NCBI GenBank assembly: GCA_947487155.1
Contig: CANKVS010000006.1
Location: forward strand, 1-64,000
Direction of reading: 5' to 3'
Origin: an uncultured Flaviramulus sp.
Lineage (GTDB): Bacteria; Bacteroidota; Bacteroidia; Flavobacteriales; Flavobacteriaceae
DNA: 64,000 nt
Shown here: positions 28,660 to 35,278 of the stretch, piece after piece
How the letters are laid out: every line of letters starts with the position of its first letter
How positions within the stretch are numbered: position 1 is the stretch's first letter
The notes under the pieces: generated by a model
What the model was told of the DNA's origin: nothing
What the model saw: the letters and a program-made list of their open reading frames with translations, nothing else
Database searches by the model: none
Translations under genes and position numbers: made by a program

Positions 28660-29454
28660 ATGAGCGAAACAACACTTACAGTACCAACAATGGCAGAACT
28701 TATGGTCCAAGGTAAGCAACCCGAAGTGTTATTTTGGGTAGGATCTGCTGGAAGTTATGACGATCGTGCAAAAAAAATAACCAAAGCCTTTGTAAAGATA
28801 TTAAATAAGGTAGGTGTTAGTTTTGCTGTTTTAGGTACCGAAGAAAGTTGTACAGGCGATGCCGCAAAAAGAGCTGGTAACGAGTTTTTATTCCAAATGC
28901 AAGCAGTAACCAATATTGAAATATTAAATGCTTATGAAATTAAAAAGATTGTAACCGCTTGTCCACATTCATTTAATACCTTAAAAAACGAATATCCATC
29001 TTTAGGAGGAGTGTATGAGGTGTATCATCATACCGAATTTCTACACCAGTTAATTAAAGATGGTCGTTTAAAAATAGCATCAAATACCTATAAAGGAAAA
29101 CGAATTACTTTTCACGACCCATGTTATTTAGGGCGTGCAAACGAAGTTTACGAAGCCCCAAGACATCTTTTAAAAGAACTAAATGTAGAGCTAGTAGAAA
29201 TGAAACGCAATAAACGTTCAGCGTTATGCTGTGGTGCTGGAGGTGCTCAAATGTTTAAAGAGCCAGAAAAAGGTGATATGGACGTTAATGTATTACGTAC
29301 AGAAGATGCCCTTAAAACAAAAGCTAATATTATAGCAACAGGTTGCCCGTACTGTAACACCATGATGACCGATGGTGTAAAATTTAAAGAAAAAGAAGAT
29401 GAAGTTGCCGTAATGGATGTGGCAGAATTAATTGCTAATACTCAAGAGTTATAA
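28660..29454 (+). CDS. CCG-domain (Fe-S) protein, HdrB/HdrD C-terminal-like subunit
   Basis: A 264-residue cytoplasmic protein with two cysteine-rich CCG domains: CPHSFNTLKNEYP and FHDPCYLGRANEVYEAPR (about 106-165), then ALCCGAGG (about 188-195) and ATGCPYCNTMM (about 228-238). These bind the special non-cubane or 4Fe-4S clusters of heterodisulfide-reductase-type subunits. With the upstream membrane Fe-S protein it completes an HdrD-like enzyme split over two genes. The lost adjacency is due to the REP-like element between them. Confidence 0.85.
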   Translation: MSETTLTVPTMAELMVQGKQPEVLFWVGSAGSYDDRAKKITKAFVKILNKVGVSFAVLGTEESCTGDAAKRAGNEFLFQMQAVTNIEILNAYEIKKIVTACPHSFNTLKNEYPSLGGVYEVYHHTEFLHQLIKDGRLKIASNTYKGKRITFHDPCYLGRANEVYEAPRHLLKELNVELVEMKRNKRSALCCGAGGAQMFKEPEKGDMDVNVLRTEDALKTKANIIATGCPYCNTMMTDGVKFKEKEDEVAVMDVAELIANTQEL

Positions 29455-29473
29455 AAATTTGCCATTCCTCTTT

Positions 29474-29497
29474 GGTCACTGAGCGTAGTCGAAGTGA
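29474..29497. repeat. Dispersed CACTGAGCG...CGAAGTG repeat
   Basis: GGTCACTGAGCGTAGTCGAAGTG is an imperfect inverted repeat (CACTGAGCG and CGAAGTG arms). Very similar 20-25 bp words recur in intergenic DNA of many environmental bacteria. It is non-coding. Confidence 0.55.
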
Positions 29498-29580
29498 AAA
29501 CAGAAACCCATCTCTAAATAAAAAAACAAATTGTTGTAGTCTTATTTTAAAAAAGCCTCACAATTATTAAACAAAAAAGA

Positions 29581-30066
29581 ATGCTAGTAGATTTCAATAT
29601 ATTACCAGAAGAATCACGAGTTTGGATTTACCAAGCAAACCGTTCGTTTACAGAACAAGAGCTTGAAGACATTCAATCGAAATTAAATACGTTTATTGAA
29701 AATTGGACTGCCCACGGAAGTGATTTGCAATCGGGATATACTATAAAATATAAGCGTTTTATAGTTATAGGGTTAAATCAGAATTTAAATAACGCAACTG
29801 GTTGTTCAATTGATGCATCGGTTCATTTTATTCAACAATTAGAAAAAGAATATAATGTCGATTTAATGGATAAAATGAATGTATCCTACAAGCAAGGAGA
29901 ATACGTTGCTTATAAATCACTTTCAGACTTTAGGAAAATGGCGAAAGATAAAGCCATTTCAAAAAAAACAATTGTGTTTAATAATTTAGTTACTAATATT
30001 TCAGAATTTAAAGAAAACTGGGAAGTTCCTGCTAGCGAGAGTTGGCATAGTCGGTTTGTTAAATAA
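29581..30066 (+). CDS. Conserved hypothetical protein of Flavobacteriia
   Basis: A 161-residue soluble protein without signal peptide or membrane segment. The N-terminal ESRVWIYQANRSFTEQE and the conserved SIDASVHFIQQLEKEY are recurrent in this lineage. Homologues are often named 'ABC transporter ATPase', but I find no Walker A, Walker B or signature motif, so that name is not supported. Function unknown. It follows the Fe-S oxidoreductase genes by 126 bp. Confidence 0.7.
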   Translation: MLVDFNILPEESRVWIYQANRSFTEQELEDIQSKLNTFIENWTAHGSDLQSGYTIKYKRFIVIGLNQNLNNATGCSIDASVHFIQQLEKEYNVDLMDKMNVSYKQGEYVAYKSLSDFRKMAKDKAISKKTIVFNNLVTNISEFKENWEVPASESWHSRFVK

Positions 30067-30509
30067 AATTCTGTCAAAACAAAAGACCACATTTTTTTCA
30101 TCTTTCGATTAAAAAATAACGATGCGATTTCTTCTAGCGTCGAAATGAATCAAAGCTTGTTGTCATGTCGAAATGAGGCACGATTGAGACATCGCATTAT
30201 AAAGAATTGGCGCTAACTTATGTTTTAAAATTATACAGCCTTTATTTAAAACGGGGGTTACTATATTAAATGATAAAGCCTCAATGTCTAAATATTTGAA
30301 ATAAAAACCATCTATTTTATTAGTCAAATTTAGATTATCAGTACTTTTTATTTCTTGTTATTAATGTTTCTGTTTTTTTATTAATATTCTAGTCGTATTA
30401 TTATGAGATTCTTAAAATTTTAAGATGCGCTTGTAATAAGCCTAAAAAAACTTTTATATATCGAGTAGAATAATGATTTTTACAACTAGCAAAGTGTAAA
30501 TATAGAATT
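30067..30509. other. Intergenic region upstream of serB
   Basis: A 443-bp AT-rich gap. It holds the repeat element at 30121-30197 and then about 300 bp with no gene, strong promoter or terminator that I can support. A GGGGG-containing patch near 30252 is the only base-composition change. Confidence 0.5.
30121..30197. repeat. 77-bp repeat bounded by ATGCGAT/ATCGCAT
   Basis: Terminal inverted words ATGCGAT (30122-30128) and ATCGCAT (30191-30197) bound a segment with two internal copies of a GTCGAAATGA-like word. A related shorter segment is at 4836-4865. It is probably a dispersed non-autonomous repeat. Confidence 0.55.
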
Positions 30510-31733
30510 ATGGCTAACGAGATTATCTTATTAAATATTTCAGGGCAAGATAAACCAGGATTAACATCTAGTTTAACAAGTGTTTTGGCAGAATATGGAG
30601 CTAAAGTGCTAGATATAGGGCAGGCCAATATTCATGATACCCTATCCTTAGGTATCTTATTTGAAATTCAGTCTGGAAAAAAATCGGCAGCAGTATTAAA
30701 AGATTTACTTTTTAAAGCTTACGAACTGGGTATAACAGCTAAATTTACACCAATTACGCTAAATGATTACGAAAATTGGGTAAATCTTCAAGGAAAAGAC
30801 AGGTATATTGTTACCATTTTGGGTGAAAAATTGGCAGCGCAACAAATATCAGAAGTTACTAAAGTCATTTCAGAACAAAACCTAAATATAGATGCCATAA
30901 AGCGACTTACAGGACGATTGTCGCTTATTAAAGAGGAGGAATACCCTAGAGCATCAATTCAATTATCAATTAGAGGGAAAATTCATAATAAAGTTGAAGT
31001 TACCAAGAAATTTATGGAAATTTCACATGATTTGGATGTTGATATTGCGTTTCAAGAAGATAATATTTATAGACGAAACAGACGTTTAGTTTGTTTTGAT
31101 ATGGACTCTACCTTAATTCAAACCGAAGTTATTGACGAATTAGCCGAATTAGCAGGCGTTGGCGATGAGGTAAGAGCTATTACAGAGTCTGCAATGCAAG
31201 GCGAAATAGATTTTAGCGAAAGTTTTAAAAGGCGTATGAAACTTTTAAAAGGCTTAAATGAAGAAGTACTGCATAGTGTAGCGGTTAATCTGCCTATAAC
31301 TAAAGGCGCAAAAAGACTAATTGATACCTTGAAAAGCTACGGATTTAAAACAGCTATTTTATCTGGTGGATTTTCATATTTTGGACGCTATTTACAAAAA
31401 GAATTGGGTATGGATTATGTATATGCCAACCAATTAGAAATTAAAGATGGTGTTTTAACTGGTAGCTATCTTGGAGATATTGTTGATGGAAATAAAAAGG
31501 CAGAATACCTTAAAGAGATAGCCAATAAGGAAGGTATAGATATTAGTCAAACCATTGCTGTTGGTGATGGTGCCAATGATTTGGCAATGCTAAATTTGGC
31601 AGGTTTAGGTATTGCTTTTCATGCAAAACCAACAGTAAAAGATAATGCGCAAAGTTCTATATCAAGCATTGGGTTAGATGGTGTGTTGTATTTGTTGGGC
31701 TACCACGATAGGCATATCGATTTACTAGAATAG
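30510..31733 (+). CDS. serB: Phosphoserine phosphatase with two N-terminal ACT domains
   Basis: SerB catalyses the last step of serine synthesis. Of 407 residues, 1-180 form two ACT-type regulatory domains (LLNISGQDKPGLTSSLTSV at about 8-26 and a second from about 98). The HAD phosphatase follows, with nucleophile Asp197 and acid/base Asp199 in CFDMDST, motif II LSGG, motif III Lys near NKKAEYLKEI and motif IV VGDGANDLAM. The ACT domains suggest feedback by serine. No other serine gene is close; it is probably a single transcription unit. Confidence 0.94.
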   Translation: MANEIILLNISGQDKPGLTSSLTSVLAEYGAKVLDIGQANIHDTLSLGILFEIQSGKKSAAVLKDLLFKAYELGITAKFTPITLNDYENWVNLQGKDRYIVTILGEKLAAQQISEVTKVISEQNLNIDAIKRLTGRLSLIKEEEYPRASIQLSIRGKIHNKVEVTKKFMEISHDLDVDIAFQEDNIYRRNRRLVCFDMDSTLIQTEVIDELAELAGVGDEVRAITESAMQGEIDFSESFKRRMKLLKGLNEEVLHSVAVNLPITKGAKRLIDTLKSYGFKTAILSGGFSYFGRYLQKELGMDYVYANQLEIKDGVLTGSYLGDIVDGNKKAEYLKEIANKEGIDISQTIAVGDGANDLAMLNLAGLGIAFHAKPTVKDNAQSSISSIGLDGVLYLLGYHDRHIDLLE

Positions 31734-31821
31734 TTTCAAAAAAAATTGCATACTACTGCACTGTATAGTTATTACAAAAATTTCTAAAAATAGTACTAAG
31801 TTATAATATGCTTTATATTTA

Positions 31822-31829
31822 TACGTTTG
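31822..31829 (+). promoter_or_regulatory. Candidate -7 box for the thioredoxin/apbE operon
   Basis: TACGTTTG matches TAnnTTTG exactly, 40 bp before the ATG of the first gene in the operon. No clear -33 TTG is at the expected spacing, so support is limited. Confidence 0.35.
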
Positions 31830-31868
31830 AGAGTTAGATAAACATCACTTTTAAATTTTGCATAATAT

Positions 31869-32306
31869 ATGAGGGTTATACTATTAGTCATGTCATTTCT
31901 ATTTGTTTTAACGCATGTTAATTCTCAAAATTGGTTAACAAGTTTTGATGAAGCTAAAGAGCAAGCTTCAAAAGGTAATCAAAATATAATTCTAGTTTTT
32001 CAAGGGTCAGATTGGTGCGCTCCATGTATTAAACTCGATAAAGAAATTTGGAGTACATCAGAGTTTCAAAAATTAGCCAAGGATCATTTTATTATGTTAA
32101 AGGCAGATTTTCCAAGAAAGAAAGCAAATAAATTATCTGAAAATTTAACCATACAAAATGCTAAACTTGCTGAAACTTATAACAATCAAGGTTTTTTTCC
32201 GTTGGTAGTTTTACTTAATTCTAAAGGAGATGTTTTAGGAAAAATGGGATACGAAAAATTATCTCCCGAAAATTACTATAAAAAACTAATTGCTTTTGAA
32301 AACTAA
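31869..32306 (+). CDS. Thioredoxin-fold exported protein
   Basis: A 145-residue protein with a signal peptide (about 1-20, ending VNSQ) and a thioredoxin fold. The redox motif CAPC is at 50-53 in GSDWCAPC, and the cis-Pro region is GFFPLVVLL (about 109-117). It probably acts in the periplasm as a thiol reductase or cysteine-protecting factor. Its gene overlaps the start of apbE by 17 bp and heads an operon with DUF4266 and DUF3570, suggesting it reduces the cysteines of the DUF4266 lipoprotein or assists flavin-related assembly (inference). Confidence 0.85.
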   Translation: MRVILLVMSFLFVLTHVNSQNWLTSFDEAKEQASKGNQNIILVFQGSDWCAPCIKLDKEIWSTSEFQKLAKDHFIMLKADFPRKKANKLSENLTIQNAKLAETYNNQGFFPLVVLLNSKGDVLGKMGYEKLSPENYYKKLIAFEN

Positions 32307-33285
32307 ATTTATTTTCAATTTCCTTTTTTTACTTTTTGTAAGTATTTCGTTTTCGCAAGACGTGTATCAAAGAACGCTCTCGTTGATGGGGAGTCGTTTT
32401 GAAGTTACTGTTGTCGCAAATAATAGCATTGAAGGAAATAAGTATATAGACTTAGCGATTGATGAAATATCTAGAATTGAAAAGTTAATTTCATCATGGG
32501 ATAAAAATTCTCAAACATCGTTAATAAATAGAAACTCAGGTATTAAGCCAGTTAAGGTTAGTAAAGAGCTTTTTTATCTTATTGAAAGAGCTGCTAAAAT
32601 CTCAAAATTAACAGAGGGCGCTTTTGATATTAGTTATGCGTCGATGGATGAAATTTGGAAATTTGATGGTAGCATGACAACAATGCCTGCTAAAGAAAGT
32701 ATTAAAAAATCGATTGAAAAAGTGGGCTATAAAAACATTGTTTTAGATGAAAGCAATTATTCTGTATTTTTAAAGTTAAAAGGAATGAAGATTGGTTTTG
32801 GTGCTATAGGCAAAGGTTATGCAGCCGATAAAGCGAAGCAGTTACTAATAAGAAAAGGAGTTAAAGCTGGAATTATAAATGCATCGGGCGATTTAAATGC
32901 TTGGGGAAAACAACCAGATGGTGAAAATTGGCAAGTTGCAATTGTTAACCCGTTAAATAAAAATAAAGTATTTTCATGGTTGCCAGTTAATAATAGTGCT
33001 GTGGTTACCTCTGGAAATTACGAGAAATACGTAAAGTTTAATAATACGTTATATGCTCATATAATTGATCCTAGAACGGGATACCCTAGTACTGGGGTAT
33101 TGAGTGCTACTATTTTTACCGCAAATGCAGAATTAGCTGATGCATTAGCAACGTCTGTATTTGTTATGGGCGTAGATGTGGGGCTAGATTTTATTAATCA
33201 GTTAAAGGGTGTTGAATGTATTATTGTAGATAAGGATAACAAAATGCATTCATCTACTAACATAAATTCAAAACAAACTAATTAA
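32290..33285 (+). CDS. apbE: FAD:protein FMN transferase ApbE
   Basis: A 331-residue ApbE that covalently attaches FMN from FAD to Thr/Ser of target proteins outside the cytoplasm. The signal peptide ends near FSQ; the domain shows MGSRFEVTV, LSSWD-like SSWDKNSQTSLINRN, GAIGKGYAADKAKQLL, INASGDLNAWG and the C-terminal HIIDPRTGYPS. The start is TTG at 32290 or the TTG two codons later; both overlap the thioredoxin gene. DUF4266 starts 2 bp after the stop. Possible local targets are discussed in the findings. Confidence 0.93.
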   Translation: MLLKTKFIFNFLFLLFVSISFSQDVYQRTLSLMGSRFEVTVVANNSIEGNKYIDLAIDEISRIEKLISSWDKNSQTSLINRNSGIKPVKVSKELFYLIERAAKISKLTEGAFDISYASMDEIWKFDGSMTTMPAKESIKKSIEKVGYKNIVLDESNYSVFLKLKGMKIGFGAIGKGYAADKAKQLLIRKGVKAGIINASGDLNAWGKQPDGENWQVAIVNPLNKNKVFSWLPVNNSAVVTSGNYEKYVKFNNTLYAHIIDPRTGYPSTGVLSATIFTANAELADALATSVFVMGVDVGLDFINQLKGVECIIVDKDNKMHSSTNINSKQTN

Positions 33286-33287
33286 TT

Positions 33288-33497
33288 ATGTATAAGCTAA
33301 TTTTAATAGCCGTTATAGTCGTTTTTTCTACATCGTGTGTGGCAGTTAAAGAATATGAAAAGGTAAACCTTAACGATCCAGATATGGCTTTAACTAAAAA
33401 GAGTTCAGATCGATTTGTAACCAGTTTTCAGGTATATAGAGAAGCTGCATCTGGCGCTAACGGTGGTAAATCTGGTGGGGGTTGTGGCTGTAATTAA
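33288..33497 (+). CDS. DUF4266 small lipoprotein
   Basis: A 69-residue lipoprotein with lipobox ending at Cys17 (STSC). The mature part carries the DUF4266 core KEYEKVNLNDPDMAL and FQVYREAASGANGG, and ends in a Gly-rich tail with a Cys pair (GGGCGCN). The SGAN sequence is reminiscent of, but not identical to, the SGAT flavinylation motif. It always tends to travel with ApbE and DUF3570 genes, as it does here. Function unknown; a surface or periplasmic redox role is plausible. Confidence 0.85.
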   Translation: MYKLILIAVIVVFSTSCVAVKEYEKVNLNDPDMALTKKSSDRFVTSFQVYREAASGANGGKSGGGCGCN

Positions 33498-33542
33498 TTA
33501 CTGATAAAGATAGAAAATTTCATTGTTTTATTTAACTAATTT

Positions 33543-35006
33543 ATGAAGTCCCAAATAGTAATGTTTATATTTTTCACTTTGTTTATAGCAGTAGGATATT
33601 CGCAAGACAAAGATTCTGAAACTGTTTATAAAAAACGTGTTTTAGAAACTACAGAGGTCGAATTTTTAACAAGCTACTATACTCAAAAAGGTAATAATGC
33701 TTCAGTAACTGGAGGTATAGGGAATGAAAAATTAACCGATATAACGCCTACAATAGTTATAAACTTGCCGCTAAATGCAGATGATATTTTAACTATTGAT
33801 GCGGGTATTTCAACGTATACATCGGCTTCATCTAGTAATTTAGACCCTTTTGATGGTAATACAGGAGCTTCTGGTGGTGGAGGGGATGACGACGACGATG
33901 ATAATGGTGGAACAAACCCTATGGGAAGTCCATGGGTGGCTTCTTCGGGTGCCTCAAAACAAGATACCTGGGGAAGTTTAAATGTTGGGTATTCGCATAG
34001 TTCTGACGATAGAAATAATATTTGGAACGCTAATGTGTCTTTTGCAACAGAATACGATTATACATCCATTGGTTTTGGTGGCGGCTTTACAAAATTGTTT
34101 AATCAGAAAAACACAGAATTATCAATTAATGCCAATGTGTATTTAGATACCTGGAGTCCTAAATATCCAACAGAATTAGATTCTTATTTAGAAGCTGGAA
34201 ATAGTATTACTGCAGGTTTCTTTAATGGTATAGATATATTAAATCAAAACGGAGATGTTATTGATAAAACAGGTAATAATGGAGCTGTATGGCAACCAAA
34301 ATCTGCTTCAGGGTTAATTAACGATACATCAAGAAATTCATATTCATTATCATTAAGTTTATCTCAAATATTGAATAAGAATGCGCAATTCTCTATATTT
34401 TTTGATGTTGTTAATCAGCAAGGTTGGTTAGCAAACCCTATGCAACGTGTTTATTTTGGAGATGTAGATAATTTTTATATTGGTAACGCATCAAGCATAC
34501 CTAATTATGCATCTTCATCTAATACAGATGTATTTCAATTAGCTGATGACATTGAACGATTACCAGATAGCCGACTAAAAATTCCTATTGGTTTACGTTT
34601 TAATCAATATATAAATGAAGTCGTATCTATAAGAACATATTATCGCTATTATTTTGACGATTGGGGCATTAACTCTCATACAGCCAATATTACTATACCT
34701 ATTAAAGTTTCAGATAAGTTCACACTATACCCATCTTACAGGTATTATAACCAAACTGCTGCTGACTATTTTGCACCATACGAAGCGAATATATCAACCA
34801 GCCAATTTTATACATCAGATTATGATTTGTCGAAATTTAATGCAAATCAATATGGTTTTGGGTTTAGTTATAAAGATATTTTTGCAAAATGGCATATCTG
34901 GAAACTTGGCCTAAAAAGTATTGATATAAAGTTTAATAGCTACAAACGAAATACAGGCTTAAGTGCTAATATAATTTCGGCAGGATTTAAGTTTGTATTG
35001 GATTAA
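33543..35006 (+). CDS. DUF3570 outer-membrane beta-barrel protein
   Basis: A 487-residue exported protein (signal peptide about 1-20). The mature protein is rich in alternating aromatic strands typical of an outer-membrane barrel and ends in aromatic-rich strands (SAGFKFVLD). An extracellular-type loop at about 104-125 contains DGNTGAS followed by Gly and six Asp residues; a second SSGAS follows soon after. Both resemble ApbE target motifs with Ser as acceptor. It is the last gene of the thioredoxin/ApbE/DUF4266 operon. The family has no proven function. Confidence 0.8.
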   Translation: MKSQIVMFIFFTLFIAVGYSQDKDSETVYKKRVLETTEVEFLTSYYTQKGNNASVTGGIGNEKLTDITPTIVINLPLNADDILTIDAGISTYTSASSSNLDPFDGNTGASGGGGDDDDDDNGGTNPMGSPWVASSGASKQDTWGSLNVGYSHSSDDRNNIWNANVSFATEYDYTSIGFGGGFTKLFNQKNTELSINANVYLDTWSPKYPTELDSYLEAGNSITAGFFNGIDILNQNGDVIDKTGNNGAVWQPKSASGLINDTSRNSYSLSLSLSQILNKNAQFSIFFDVVNQQGWLANPMQRVYFGDVDNFYIGNASSIPNYASSSNTDVFQLADDIERLPDSRLKIPIGLRFNQYINEVVSIRTYYRYYFDDWGINSHTANITIPIKVSDKFTLYPSYRYYNQTAADYFAPYEANISTSQFYTSDYDLSKFNANQYGFGFSYKDIFAKWHIWKLGLKSIDIKFNSYKRNTGLSANIISAGFKFVLD

Positions 35007-35278
35007 TTAAAAAGAATTCTTTTTGAAAATTAACATTTCTGTAAAATGAAAAATTCACGAACGCCATTTTACATTATTTATAGATAAGTAAAGCTAAAAC
35101 TAGCTAAATAACTATCATATTTCAATTTTGAGCAAGTTGTTTTTAAATTTATTTTATTGTTCACAATCTTATTATAAATCTATCTTAAAGTCTTTTAATC
35201 TTCTTTGTAAAAGTGTTATTTTGGCATAGTTTTTAATGTTAAAGAATTTTAGTGTTATAAACTTTAATTAACCTTTTT

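Noticed and set aside
28494..28715. Open frame of 73 codons between the two Fe-S genes
   Set aside because: It overlaps the 3' end of one gene and the 5' start of the next and runs through the REP-like palindrome; its protein has no family features.
29581..30066. The name 'ABC transporter ATPase' often given to homologues of the 161-residue protein
   Set aside because: No Walker A, Walker B or ABC signature is present, and the protein is too short for an ABC ATPase.
35009..35024. AAAAAGAATTCTTTTT palindrome after the DUF3570 gene as a strong terminator
   Set aside because: Perfect but AT-rich with no loop, so a weak hairpin; termination here cannot be claimed.
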